Below are positions 45,716 through 55,900 of a DNA stretch of 64,000 bases, piece after piece. Within the stretch, counting starts at the first letter, position 1; each line of letters begins with the position of its first letter. This DNA comes from an uncultured Sphingobacteriales bacterium (GTDB taxonomy: Bacteria > Bacteroidota > Bacteroidia > Chitinophagales > Chitinophagaceae), in NCBI GenBank assembly GCA_937991535.1, contig CALKHN010000007.1, positions 51,169 through 115,168 on the forward strand, given 5' to 3'. The notes beneath the pieces are model-generated. The model was not told the DNA's origin. It saw only the letters and a list, made by a program, of their open reading frames with translations, and searched no databases. The translations under genes were made by a program, and so were the position numbers.

Positions 45716-46871
45716 TTTCTGATTGTTTAAATTGCCTCCAGCTTCGCCAGCCTAACAAAACAATTAAGGGGAGCAGATCTTTATTCAATTCCTGGGGCAG
45801 AGCAACCCATAAAGCCAGCAATAAGGCATATACTAAAACACATAAGGCCCAGTATTGATTTGCTCTTTTTGTTTTTCGGCTTAAAAAAAATGCTGCAACT
45901 GCATGAAAAGGAACCGCCCATAACAGGTTATGGTTATTACGGCACAGCGCATGGTCGGTGCCCAGCCACATAAATACAAGCAATATGCCCAACAGTCCGG
46001 CAAAAAGAAAGAGTAAAAAATCAAGGCCTGTTAACAGCTTTTTACTCCACTGCCTCCCTGTTAAACCCAGCAACACAAATACGATTAACCCGATAGCAAA
46101 AACAATAAAAGGTGTGAAAAAAGACTTATGGGTACCGGTTACAGAAGGTGCAGTATAAATATCTTTTTTTTCCCGAACCAAAGGCTTATTAGCACTGTAA
46201 GCACTGTCAAATCCTTTGAAAAGATAATCCGGTAAAAACATGCTCTGTTCATTTTGAGCCGCCTTGTCAAGTCCGCTTCCCAGTAAAATATCAATCCCGA
46301 GTTTACTCCAGTACATGTTGTTCTGGTTGAGATAGAAATGAATGAGCTCACGGAAACTTACACCGTTGTATGGAAGAATATTTCTTATAGTAAGTTCCTC
46401 TTCGGTATTGTTTCTAACGATATCGCGGATGCGCGTTGCGCAATTATCAAACAAAAAATCGTATTTATAGAATTTGTTCTCCGTTCTTGCATTGCTCTGC
46501 AAAGCCTGCTGCAATTGTAATTTTTCTTTGCCTGTAAGATTCAGTTCCTGCTCAATGATGCTCCGTTGTTCCTGCTGATAGCCATATATGAAATCAGGAT
46601 ATGTTTCTACGGAAAGATAATAGAGCAATTTTCCTCTGATGAATTTGGGATAAAAATCGGGATTGAAGTCAAAAGTGCCGTAATTGTATACCTTATCGGT
46701 AAGTGTTGCACTATCGGTAACCCTTAGCGCACTGTGTCCGAACGTTGAATATAATTCTTCACCAGGACTGCAGGTAAGCAGGGTAATGCGTAAGCGTGAA
46801 GAATCGGTTTGGGAAAAAGCAGTGATGAAAGAGAAAAAAGTGATAAAGAAAGTAAAATATATTTTTTTCAC
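45690..46871 (-). CDS. lnb: Lnb-type lipoprotein N-acyltransferase (DUF4105)
   Basis: A 393-residue inner-membrane protein. After a signal-like helix (KKIYFTFFITFFSFITAFSQ) comes the periplasmic DUF4105 domain, with LYSTFGHSALRVTD (conserved His, about 41) and YDFLFDNCATRIRDI (conserved Cys, about 140). About five transmembrane helices follow (about 250-380). DUF4105 has been described as the periplasmic domain of Lnb, the Bacteroides enzyme that adds the third acyl chain to lipoproteins; the His and Cys fit that activity. The assignment is by my recognition of the family. A GTG start at 46871 is used; extension to 46994 would be coded by a dispersed repeat. Confidence 0.7.
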   Translation of the reverse strand: MKKIYFTFFITFFSFITAFSQTDSSRLRITLLTCSPGEELYSTFGHSALRVTDSATLTDKVYNYGTFDFNPDFYPKFIRGKLLYYLSVETYPDFIYGYQQEQRSIIEQELNLTGKEKLQLQQALQSNARTENKFYKYDFLFDNCATRIRDIVRNNTEEELTIRNILPYNGVSFRELIHFYLNQNNMYWSKLGIDILLGSGLDKAAQNEQSMFLPDYLFKGFDSAYSANKPLVREKKDIYTAPSVTGTHKSFFTPFIVFAIGLIVFVLLGLTGRQWSKKLLTGLDFLLFLFAGLLGILLVFMWLGTDHALCRNNHNLLWAVPFHAVAAFFLSRKTKRANQYWALCVLVYALLLALWVALPQELNKDLLPLIVLLGWRSWRQFKQSENAGKITHT

Positions 46872-46947
46872 TCCATAAAATTTCCGACAAGTTCGGGAAT
46901 TAAGTGTAATATTTGGGAAAGAACCAAAAAACAAATTGCAAATAAAT

Positions 46948-46976
46948 ACAGATGCTTCCTGCGTCAGCATGACAAT
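46948..46976. repeat. TTCCTGCGT repeat, copy 2
   Basis: Matches 36862-36889 with four differences in 28 bases. On the minus strand it adds MLTQEASVF to the open frame upstream of lnb. Confidence 0.6.
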
Positions 46977-47120
46977 ACAAATACAAGAATACAAGGCTTG
47001 TCACCCGAAGGAAGGATCGCCTCCACTACAATCAGTACCGCTGCTTTAGTATTTGCTGTTCGGCCCTTTCGGGGTTGTATTGCTGATCTGTTCTGTGTTA
47101 TAAACGTTTGGACCCCTAAT

Positions 47121-47158
47121 AAAACGGTCGGCGCCAGACGCAGGAGGGTCAGACCGCT
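47121..47158. repeat. GC-rich dyad repeat, diverged third copy
   Basis: AAAACGGTCGG...AGGAG-GTCAG-ACCGCTTT aligns with the 33-kb copies and has matching ends (AAA-CGGTC and GACCGCTTT) that can pair. Confidence 0.55.
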
Positions 47159-47251
47159 TTTGGAATAATATTTTCTTCCTATCCCGGAAGAATACAAAGT
47201 ATAATATGAATGGTGAGAAACTCGTTGCCATGACAAGTAAAACCGCATAAT

Positions 47252-47277
47252 TTTAAATGCCAAATCTCAAATCATCT
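47252..47277. repeat. Degenerate word repeat
   Basis: AAATGCCAAATCTCAAATCA, the AATCTCAAAT word again, directly at the rhomboid stop codon. Confidence 0.5.
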
Positions 47278-48047
47278 CATCTTACCCTTCTTATAAATGG
47301 CTCTTTAGCTACAACTCTTTTTACCGGATCAAAGAATTTGACCAATAAAAATCCGGCGATAAACCCACCTATATGTGCAGCATATGCTACACCGCCACTC
47401 TGCTCCCCTCCCAGGATGCCCAAACCGCTGATCACCTGAAATGCAATCCATAGGCCCAATGCCAGCAGAGCGGGAATGGAAATCATATACCATAGGAGGA
47501 TGGCATGTACTTTCCGGGTGGGATATAGTAAAAGATAACCACCCAAAACGCCGGAAATAGCGCCGGAAGCACCGAGGCTTGGAACAAGCGAACTTTGGTT
47601 GAGCACCAACGTTGAAAACACATGGCTCAATGATGCAATGATTCCGCATATGAAATAGAACAGCAGATAACGCCTGTGACCCAGCCTGTTTTCAATATTA
47701 TCTCCAAAAATCCACAGATAAAGCATGTTGCCACCGAGGTGTGCCCAGCCGCTGTGCATGAACATGGAAGTAATGAGGGTAAAATATACAGGCACGGGTG
47801 TGACCTGCAAGCCAGGCAATTCAAATTGTTGACCGGTGTTGGGATCAAGAACGATTTGCGATGGTGTAATGAAATCTTTTCCAGTAATAATTTCTGCCGG
47901 AACAGTGGAAAAAGCATACGTGAATGCAATGTCAGTGCCCGCCCCCTGTAAAAAAATAAACACGAGGATATTGGCAGCGATCAGCAGGTAGTTGATATAG
48001 GGCGTAATGGTGCGATCCGAATTATCGTCTCCAACAGGTAATAGCAT
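47277..48047 (-). CDS. Rhomboid family intramembrane serine protease
   Basis: A 256-residue protein with six or seven membrane helices. The rhomboid signatures are intact: HSGWAHLGGNMLYLWIFG (HxxxN, about 101-107), the catalytic Ser in SLGASGAISGVLGG (about 158) and the catalytic His in AAHIGGFIAGFLL (about 225). Rhomboids cleave transmembrane segments; the substrate is unknown. The extra loop after the first helix (about 45-85) is long. The ATG at 48047 is clear. It is monocistronic as far as can be seen. Confidence 0.93.
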   Translation of the reverse strand: MLLPVGDDNSDRTITPYINYLLIAANILVFIFLQGAGTDIAFTYAFSTVPAEIITGKDFITPSQIVLDPNTGQQFELPGLQVTPVPVYFTLITSMFMHSGWAHLGGNMLYLWIFGDNIENRLGHRRYLLFYFICGIIASLSHVFSTLVLNQSSLVPSLGASGAISGVLGGYLLLYPTRKVHAILLWYMISIPALLALGLWIAFQVISGLGILGGEQSGGVAYAAHIGGFIAGFLLVKFFDPVKRVVAKEPFIRRVR

Positions 48048-48099
48048 ACGGCATGATTTGTTGTTTCAAGATATGAAATATCTGCGCAAGGACTATAAT

Positions 48100-48262
48100 A
48101 ATTTAAATCCGAAGCCGGAAATTCGAAATTTGAATGGAATACAAAGCGCGGAATCCGGTGCGAAAGCATCAAGAACCAAAATTCAAAAAACAAATAAATA
48201 CAAATGGTTTGTGCCTCACCATGACAGGCAAGTTTCAAATCCGGAAACAAAATCCCAAAACA
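48100..48262. repeat. Degenerate word-repeat cluster
   Basis: Words such as AAATCCGAAGCCGGAAATTC, GAAATTTGAATGG and CAAATAAATACAAATGG recur with small changes between the rhomboid and PqaA-like genes. No coding frame fits. Confidence 0.5.
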
Positions 48263-48277
48263 TAAACACCCGGCGTC

Positions 48278-49624
48278 TTACAAAATCGTCTTTGTATCCG
48301 TCATAAATACCCTTGTACTCACGGTATAGGTTCCGCCGTTTACATCCTTATATTTGAGATCTACATAAAATGCACGATAACCCGATGCCGGTAACGCTTC
48401 TGTAATTTTAAGTTTTTTCTTTGCGGTTATATTGAGGTCGTTACTTGTCCATTTGTCATTGCGGAAATCTGTGTCGGGCGAATCGGCATGCCATACGATC
48501 ACGTCTGCCAGTTCATCTTTGGTAGCTTTAATTTTCAGCTTTACACCTTTTTTACTTACCGAGGTTGTCCAGGAACAATCGGGGTAACCTGCATTCGTGA
48601 GCGTAGCGCCAAAAAAAGAACTTAGTGCACCAATAGCCTGTTTGCCATCTCCCAGGCTGTGTCCGGCATTGGGCACATAATGCAGCAAATTTTTGCCCGG
48701 GATGCTGTCCAGATAATTTTTAATATTATCCACCACCCAATATTCATCATTGGTACCCATGAAAATAAGTTTGGGCATGGTAAGTGTTTTGCGGTACGAA
48801 TAGGGATCCACCATAGTTGTAACGGCCATCCCGCTTTCTGTTTTTGTACCCTGTGGAATACCCAGTTTTACATAATCTTCAATTTGCACGCTGTAATCAC
48901 CCAATGCTTTAATCTGGTAGTCTAAACTCACAGGCATATTTAATACATCAATGACCATTGGCGCTATTGCCTGGGCGCGGCTGTCGGTGGCTCCTGTAAG
49001 CCAGGTTGTCCATCCGCGTTTAGAGGCCCCGGAAATCACAAAACGATTAACGGGATGGTTAAGTTGTTGTTTGGAAAACTCCTGTATGGCATCCATTGCC
49101 CTTACCGCACTTTTAACCATGGGGAACAATAACGGCCAGGTATAATCGCCGTCTTTTTTAAAATTGTGCAGCGTAAATGATATTAACTCATCTTCCGTAA
49201 GATCATTGTAAAGTGGTTGGTTGGGAGTTTGTTTTAATACGGCAACAATAGCATGATTTGTTGCCGCAACATCAGCCATGCCTATGTTGAATTTATCCTC
49301 GCGTCCGCTCCAGTTGGGCAAACCATTTTTTATGGAACCACCGGTAATAAACAAAAGAGCGCCATCATATTTGTTTTCTTTTGGAACCAGCAGCGTTAAC
49401 TGGTGTGTCCAAACATGTTCACGCCATTGCTGTGATGTGAGCAATAATGCATAAGCTTTCACATCGCCAATATCGTAGGTATCCTTTACCTCCCATTTAA
49501 AAGTTTTATCGCCGTTGTGTAAATAACTTTGCAGGGCGGTTGATGGCGTAACCTGTGCCTGTACAAGGGTTACGAATGAAACAAGCAGTACGAATGCACT
49601 TAAATATTTTTTTTTCATATTCAT
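48278..49624 (-). CDS. PhoPQ-activated pathogenicity-related (PqaA-like) protein
   Basis: A 448-residue exported protein of the PqaA family, an alpha/beta-hydrolase-like fold. The signal peptide ends near LVQAQ (about 24). Family phrases include WREHVWTHQLTLLVP (about 67), ALLFITGGSIKNG, RFVISGASKRGWTTWLTGA with a GxSxxG elbow (Ser about 195) and LHYVPNAGHSLGDGKQA with a candidate His (about 321). The enzymatic function is not established. It lies downstream of the ceramidase-like gene with a 246-base repeat-bearing gap, so co-transcription with the Sus-like genes is uncertain. Confidence 0.85.
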   Translation of the reverse strand: MNMKKKYLSAFVLLVSFVTLVQAQVTPSTALQSYLHNGDKTFKWEVKDTYDIGDVKAYALLLTSQQWREHVWTHQLTLLVPKENKYDGALLFITGGSIKNGLPNWSGREDKFNIGMADVAATNHAIVAVLKQTPNQPLYNDLTEDELISFTLHNFKKDGDYTWPLLFPMVKSAVRAMDAIQEFSKQQLNHPVNRFVISGASKRGWTTWLTGATDSRAQAIAPMVIDVLNMPVSLDYQIKALGDYSVQIEDYVKLGIPQGTKTESGMAVTTMVDPYSYRKTLTMPKLIFMGTNDEYWVVDNIKNYLDSIPGKNLLHYVPNAGHSLGDGKQAIGALSSFFGATLTNAGYPDCSWTTSVSKKGVKLKIKATKDELADVIVWHADSPDTDFRNDKWTSNDLNITAKKKLKITEALPASGYRAFYVDLKYKDVNGGTYTVSTRVFMTDTKTIL

Positions 49625-49689
49625 TTACCGGTTTATAATTTGAATGATATGGACCCTTTCCCTATCCTTTCCGCTCTGACGGAAGATGC

Positions 49690-49812
49690 AACTTTTTTAG
49701 ATCTCGAACCTTTGATTTTGGTTCCTGTCCGGGTGAGTCCGGGTAACAGTCTTGCGGTTTTCTTTTCGGATTTCGGATTTTTAATTTTGAATTTATTTTG
49801 AACTTATTATTT
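49690..49812. repeat. Degenerate word-repeat cluster
   Basis: Words such as CTTTGATTTTGG, TTTCGGATTTCGGATTTTT and AATTTTGAATTTATTTTGA, with nearby CCGGGTGAGTCCGGGT. Between the ceramidase-like and PqaA-like genes. Confidence 0.6.
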
Positions 49813-49870
49813 GGTTCTTGCTTTTTATTTATGGTTTTTATTCTCCAGACTTAAGAATTCCAAATCTATT

Positions 49871-51142
49871 TCATTTAACCGGCGCCGGACTTTCCTTTAT
49901 CCACTTTAACACTTCATTGATATAGATATCACCTGTCATTTCCCCAAGGCTGGTACGGCTCACATAATCGTATCTTTTAAAGCTGTTGAAATCAACTTTG
50001 GTAAGGATGTAGCCAAAAGCATCATTGGTTAACCCAAAAAGAAACGGTTGTTTGGTAGGCATATGCCGTTTTACATAATAACCGATATTGGGCAGGGCTT
50101 CGCCGGGTATAGTGAGTATTTGCGCGGTTCCAATATTTAGCAGGTTAATTTGCGTGGTGGCCGAATTCGAATCGGCATTTTCACCCGCCAGCTTCAGGGG
50201 TGAGTGGCTGAGAATATATTTCATGATTTCCGAATCAATGGGAAACGTTATTTTCTTTGATGCGCAATAGATATCCGGGTTTGACTGCACCGGCGCATCG
50301 GCAACAATACGCAACGCTTCATCTGCCAGCAGTTCGCCAATGCGTATGCATTCCTGCCAGTCGTTGGCTTCGCCTTTTTCCAAACGGTTATCGGCGGTTA
50401 CCATTCCGCCCTGGGCGCCGTTCATAAAGAGTGCAACGCCACCTGCTCTGGCTTCAATGCGATGATACAATGGTCCGCATAAATCAGGACTTAAAATGCC
50501 CTGTGATGAGCCTATTATTTCAGGATGCACTGCATAATTAACCAATGTAGCAATAGGTGTATTTTTGTTTTTCCCTGTAGTTGCAATTGCCTGTATAATG
50601 CCACAACGCGGATCATACAACTGGGGCGCATAATAATTGTAGGCGATCTTTCCTTTCGCTTCATCTACGGCGATCTTTAAAGACGCAGGTTCCAGCTTTT
50701 TTACCGCTTCATTTACTGCATCGGCTATTTGCTGAACACACCAGTCTAAATATTTCAGGTTGGCATGCGATTGTCCCTTTTCATCAGGAAACCCATAGGC
50801 ATCGGGAGCGCTATGGGTATGGGTAGCGCCGATGAGTATGTTCTCAGGCGCGATACCTTTGATCAGTGCCCGTGATTTATTACCTAACACCGATGGCCAC
50901 CCCAAGTTATCTATATTAACAATAGCGATGCGGGTATTGCCTTTTTCCAGCACCAGCGCACGGGCGTATAAATCGCCCTGTTTTGTGGTTGCCGGCTTTG
51001 GCGTACCAATTCCACCAGACACCGGCAGTAAAGGATCGGGTGTAATGATCCTTACTGCGGCGCCGGCTTTGAAGGTTTGGGAATAGGAACCAGGGATGAA
51101 ACCAATTAAACAGAGAAAAAAAATGAGCACTCTTATATACAT
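49871..51142 (-). CDS. Neutral/alkaline ceramidase-like exported hydrolase
   Basis: A 423-residue exported enzyme. A signal peptide ends near GSYSQ (about 22). It matches the N-terminal catalytic domain of neutral/alkaline non-lysosomal ceramidase: FKAGAAVRIITPDPLLPVSG, the zinc motif LIGATHTHSAPDAYGFP (about 104-114), VNYAVHPEII with a further metal His (about 206), and FMNGAQGGM (about 238). The C-terminal immunoglobulin-like domain of the classical 650-residue enzyme is absent. It hydrolyses an amide such as ceramide, or another ester/amide in diverged members. It is 110 bases after susD on the same strand. Confidence 0.85.
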   Translation of the reverse strand: MYIRVLIFFLCLIGFIPGSYSQTFKAGAAVRIITPDPLLPVSGGIGTPKPATTKQGDLYARALVLEKGNTRIAIVNIDNLGWPSVLGNKSRALIKGIAPENILIGATHTHSAPDAYGFPDEKGQSHANLKYLDWCVQQIADAVNEAVKKLEPASLKIAVDEAKGKIAYNYYAPQLYDPRCGIIQAIATTGKNKNTPIATLVNYAVHPEIIGSSQGILSPDLCGPLYHRIEARAGGVALFMNGAQGGMVTADNRLEKGEANDWQECIRIGELLADEALRIVADAPVQSNPDIYCASKKITFPIDSEIMKYILSHSPLKLAGENADSNSATTQINLLNIGTAQILTIPGEALPNIGYYVKRHMPTKQPFLFGLTNDAFGYILTKVDFNSFKRYDYVSRTSLGEMTGDIYINEVLKWIKESPAPVK

Positions 51143-51177
51143 CTTCCAACCGATTATCTATCCAATTTAAAATACTG

Positions 51178-51245
51178 GTATAAGGCAGAAGGCGTAAGGT
51201 ATGGATGAAGGCGTCTTACACCTCACACCCTATGCCTTACACCTT
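51178..51245. repeat. Word repeat of the CACCTTACACC type
   Basis: AGAAGGCGTAAGGTATGG and then TTACACCTCACACCCTATGC / CTTACACCTT: the same word on both strands, so it can also fold. Between susD and the ceramidase-like gene. Confidence 0.6.
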
Positions 51246-51252
51246 CTTCTCT

Positions 51253-52941
51253 CTACCATGGTTTCCCCGTTCCCTGCACGATCCAGGGTCTTGACCATGG
51301 GCTGTTTTGGGCGCCATTGCCACCAAAGTTAGAGTACGGGGTAGTTTCCAGTTTGGCATTGGCCGCTTCTACATTCGCATCATTCAGGTTTCTTTCTCCC
51401 AGTGGGTAATAAAAACGCAAAGGAAGCTCCGGTGCTTTGGTAAATCCAGCTACACCGTGCAATTCAGGATAACCTGTTCTGCGCCAGTCGAACCAGGCTT
51501 CAGCCGCCATAGTCCAGCTCGCCATCCATTTCTGCGTAATGATCTGCTCAATAGTGCCGGTATACGCCACTTCAGGCTGTGCAATATAAGCCGGGGCATC
51601 AGCGCCAAGTCCCCACACCGAGAAAGAAGCCGTAATTCCCTGATTATAGTGTGTTTCCGCATCACCCGCATTCCAGCCTTTTGCAGCGGCTTCTGCCAGA
51701 ATAAAATGAACTTCAGCAGCAGTTATCAATCTTACTTTCGTTCCACCCGCATTTCCCTTTGCAAAATTTTTGTTCACCCACGACACATGTGTATTGTGAG
51801 ATGCCTGCTGAACGTCGGGGCTGAGGTTATAAGTTTGCGGTGCATTTAATGCTACCGGTAACCCCACATAAAAAGGATGCTGATTGATATCGTTTATGGT
51901 TATTCCTTTTGCAGCAATATATTCGTTGGATATGATCATTACTCTTGGCCTTTGTACGCCATTGATTGTAGTATCATACACTACTTTACTTGTATTCCCG
52001 GAAAGATCCGGATCAACATATATAGATTCTGTAACAGGCTCAGCCCATGCCTTGATTCGCGGATCATTTTTACTCAACAACTCTTGTACCAGGGTGTTGC
52101 ACATTTTGATCCTTATATAATTGGTGCTGTCTGACTGAGGAACAGCATATGCAGGCCAGGAATCCCCATCACTGTTTCCGGGGAAGCCCATTGTCGGTTC
52201 ATCTGCAACAGCGGCAATAATGGGATATTTTGACGGATCCCCTGTTATTTTTTCAATTCCCTGCTGTGCAACCGAAGGGAGCTTTTCCGAAAGCCGCATA
52301 TAATACCGCAGAGCAAGCGAATTGGCAAATTTTCTCCATTTCATTGCGTCTCCTCCGTAATAAATATCTGCCGGACCGGTAGAGCTGTTAAAGGAAGTTC
52401 CGTCTAAAAGCGTATTTGCTTTTTCAAGATCAGACAGGATATTATTATATATGCTTTCCTGAGTGTCGAATTTTGGAAAAGTGTTTTCAGCGCCTCCCAG
52501 GTTTCCTTTTAATGCATCGTTGTAGGGAGCATCACCCCACAAATCAGTTATCAAACCAAAAACAAGGCTTTTCATCACCAGCGTTATGCCCTGGTGCAAT
52601 GGATAGCCGAGCTCTACGGCTTTGTCGTGTACAAACTGATTGTTTCTTAAAATACCGTAATACCCCTCCCAGTCATTTGAATTTCCCCAGTCATAGTTAT
52701 TGTGTCCGCCTGCCCAGCCGTCTTTCTGTGTATGCTGCATTACGCCTGCTATATCAAGATAGCCCAGATTAACAAGCGCCCTTGCAGATTCTGTTAACAC
52801 GGTAGACAGCACTAAATTCGGATTCGAAGTAGCGGGGTCAGCGCCGTTAGGGTTTTCGTTAAGTTCCACCAAATGCTTCTGACACGATAGTCCTGCGACG
52901 ATGGATACTACCGTGAATAATATTATATAAATCTTTTTCAT
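51253..52941 (-). CDS. SusD/RagB-family substrate-binding lipoprotein
   Basis: A 562-residue outer-membrane lipoprotein. The lipobox GLSCQ puts the lipidated Cys at about residue 20. It has the SusD_2-like N-terminus (LVELNENPNGADPATSNPNL), TPR-like helices such as MKWRKFANSLALRYYMRLSE (about 197), and the C-terminal ITQKWMASWTMAAEAWFDWR (about 475). It forms the lid on the SusC channel and binds the imported nutrient. The ligand is unknown; no glycoside hydrolase is nearby. The start is 20 bases after the susC stop. Confidence 0.93.
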   Translation of the reverse strand: MKKIYIILFTVVSIVAGLSCQKHLVELNENPNGADPATSNPNLVLSTVLTESARALVNLGYLDIAGVMQHTQKDGWAGGHNNYDWGNSNDWEGYYGILRNNQFVHDKAVELGYPLHQGITLVMKSLVFGLITDLWGDAPYNDALKGNLGGAENTFPKFDTQESIYNNILSDLEKANTLLDGTSFNSSTGPADIYYGGDAMKWRKFANSLALRYYMRLSEKLPSVAQQGIEKITGDPSKYPIIAAVADEPTMGFPGNSDGDSWPAYAVPQSDSTNYIRIKMCNTLVQELLSKNDPRIKAWAEPVTESIYVDPDLSGNTSKVVYDTTINGVQRPRVMIISNEYIAAKGITINDINQHPFYVGLPVALNAPQTYNLSPDVQQASHNTHVSWVNKNFAKGNAGGTKVRLITAAEVHFILAEAAAKGWNAGDAETHYNQGITASFSVWGLGADAPAYIAQPEVAYTGTIEQIITQKWMASWTMAAEAWFDWRRTGYPELHGVAGFTKAPELPLRFYYPLGERNLNDANVEAANAKLETTPYSNFGGNGAQNSPWSRPWIVQGTGKPW

Positions 52942-52961
52942 ATAAAAAAGGTATAAATGTC

Positions 52962-55900
52962 TTAGAATGTTATATTAAGTTTCACTCCGATCGGTATAGA
53001 CCATGGCGTTACATTGTATCGTTCAATACCCTGCTTAAATTGTATTCCACCCTGAACACCTGTTGTGGGTTGAAATGCATTTTCAGGGTCAATACCAATT
53101 TTAGCCTTGGTCCATAAAATCACGTTCCTGGTGTACACGCCAAAACTGGCATCCTGTATTCTCAATGATTTTACCAACGACTGCGGTAAGCCGTAGGTTA
53201 ATGATAATTCTCTTAACTTAATATAGGAAGCCGAGAATAAAGTGGGTTCCATAAAATCCCAGGCATTACTTACTGCATAAAGCAGCGGAATTGTTTTTTT
53301 CGTCTTATCGTTAGGATCATCCATGCCCAGAATATTTTCTCCCAGGTTTTCTGTATAGCCTGTTGGGTTACCGTTAGCATCATAACCAGACGGATAAACT
53401 CCCGGGGCAATCAAACCACCATAAGGAAGATTAAAACCTGCTATGGATACAGGATAGCTTGCTCTTTCCGGTGAAGGCCAACCCACCCGTATAAATCTTT
53501 GACCATGAGGTATGATCAATTCATCTGCATGGGCAACTAAGTAATCCCTCAGTTCTTTACCACTCATAGTACCCGGATCCCAGAAATTATCAAATTGCAG
53601 TGCAGCCCTGCCGTCCTCAACGCCATAGCGATAGGTTTGAGAAACGAATTGTCCACCATTCCTCCAGTCAACCGTAGCACTCAGCGTCCAGCTTTTCCAG
53701 CTAATAGAAGTTTGTGCACCCAGTATGAAGCGGGGATTAAAATTTCCGATTTTGTTTCTGGATTGAAGTCCGTCCAACGCTACCCATTTAGCGCCATCCT
53801 CGTTATTTCCGTCTAATAGCGGCCATCCATAATACGGTGATGATTTATCTTCAACCACTCTTACTTTAGGTCCGTAAATATCTCCAACCTCTTCCCCCAA
53901 AAATGTATAAGCGCCTCCCTTAGCATCAGACCAATAAGTAAAATAAGGCATTTCATCGGCCAATTCCATTACTTTCGTACGGTTGCGGGTAAGATTAGCA
54001 CTGATGTCCCAGCGCCAGTTCCGGCTTTGCAAGGGGGTACCTCCCACTGTAAGTTCATAGCCGTAACTACGGAGTAAACCGGCATTGATGTTTTTTGAAC
54101 CATACCCCGTGGAGGATGGTAAACCTGTACTGAATATCTGGTTCTTATTATCTACCGAGTAATAGGTAGCTGCTAAGCGGAACCTGTTCCTGAACAGGTT
54201 TACATCAATGCCTGCTTCATAAGAAGTAGCCTGCTCCGGTTTAAGGTTTTCATTGAGCAAGGTTCCTGAGGTAGACAGCCTGGGCACATTTCCCCAGGTA
54301 CCGGCATTGCCTAACACGCTGTATAACATATAAGGGCTGGCATCATTACCTGCCATAGCATAACCGCCTCTCAGCTTGATCAGGTTAATATCATCTGAAG
54401 TAATACCTAATATTTCATTAACCAGTACACTCAAAGAACCTGAGGGATAAAAATAAGGCTTAGCGCCCGGCAAGGTGCTCGACCAGTCATTGCGTCCGCT
54501 TACATCAAGATAAATCATATCCTTAAAGCCAACTGTTGCCATTGCGTACAAGCTGTTTACCCCCTTCTCAAAGCGATTGTTGTTATAGTTAAGATTGGCG
54601 GGGAGGATATTCTGGATAGTAAATACTCCCGGCACAATCAAACCTGTACCATTTTTAGTAGCTACACTTTCGGCGGAACCGTTCAGATAGCGTGCATTTC
54701 CTCCACCTGAAACGGAAAAATGAAATGCATTAATGTTTTTCTTATAAGTAAGAAGAAAATCCGCGTTACTTTCAAAATTCCTTATATTGGTTATACCGTA
54801 AGCACCCCGGGGATCTTTGGTATACCCATTTGATATTTTGGTTTCTCTCTTTTCATTAAAATTATCCAGGCCATAGCGGAGCATCAGGCTAAGATCCCGG
54901 GTGATCTCCCAGTCTGCCTTTAAATTACCATACACCCTGTCTCTGGTAAATGAATTGTTTACCTCATGGGCCAGAAAATAAGGGTTATCAGCCGAAGGAT
55001 GTGTGGATACTACCGCCAGCCCCTCCTGCCCTGGTACCCAATAATTTTTCAAATCCCGGATATCATTATTGGGAGACACCGCATAAGCCCATTGCAAAGG
55101 ATTAGCGCCTCTTTCACCGGCGGGGCGGTTATTCGATCTGTTTCTGCTGAAATCAAGGTTGGAACTCAGCCGGAAATTTTTGCTTACTTTAAATGAAGAA
55201 TTAATATTTAATGTATTGCGAAAAAGGTCTGAATTAGGCACAATTCCCCGGTTACGCATATCCGACAGCGAAATACGGTAATTCATCTTTTCCGTATTAT
55301 TGGCAACGGATACACCATTGGTTGTAGTTATTCCCGTTTGAACAAAGTTCTTCACATTGTTAGGGTGAGAAACCAAAGGAATCGCGATGGGGTTACCATT
55401 TTCATCTAAGGGGCTGTTCCACTGGATCGCATTGTACCCTCTGTCTAATTCCGGGCCTCCAGCGCCTCCCGATTCATCTATAATTACATAATCCGGGTTA
55501 AAACGCGGATTTGATACCCCGAGCGGATCAGTAAACAAATTACCCGATATGCTAACCGGAATGGCCGGGAAAATACCGCTTGCATATTTCGTTTGCCATT
55601 TTAAAAACTTATAAGGTTTTTCAAACACAGTATTGGAAATAAAGTTAACGGTGGTTTTTTCAAGACCCTTGCCGCTTTTGGTAGTGATCAGCACCACGCC
55701 ATTGCCTGCTCTGGAGCCATACAGCGCGGCAGCACTGGGTCCTTTAAGAACGGTTACGCTTTCAATATCGTCAGGATTAAGACCGCCAATGGAATTACCA
55801 TAGTCTACCCGGTTATCGTTACCCACCTGGCTTACATTATTGAGCGTATTGGCAATGGGTACGCCATCTACCACAAACAATGGCTGGTTGTCGCTGCTCA

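Larger units (their letters stand above)
46872..47276. other. Repeat-rich intergenic region
   Basis: This 405-base region has open frames on both strands, but they are made of repeats: the TTCCTGCGT repeat (46948-46976) and the GC-rich dyad (47121-47158). Nothing supports a real gene here. Confidence 0.6.

Noticed and set aside
46872..46994. Upstream extension of the lnb frame
   Set aside because: Encoded by a dispersed repeat; the GTG at 46871 directly precedes the signal helix.
46809..47168. About 120-codon open frame in the lnb-rhomboid gap
   Set aside because: It runs through the TTCCTGCGT repeat and the GC-rich dyad and overlaps the start of lnb; no start signal or family seen.
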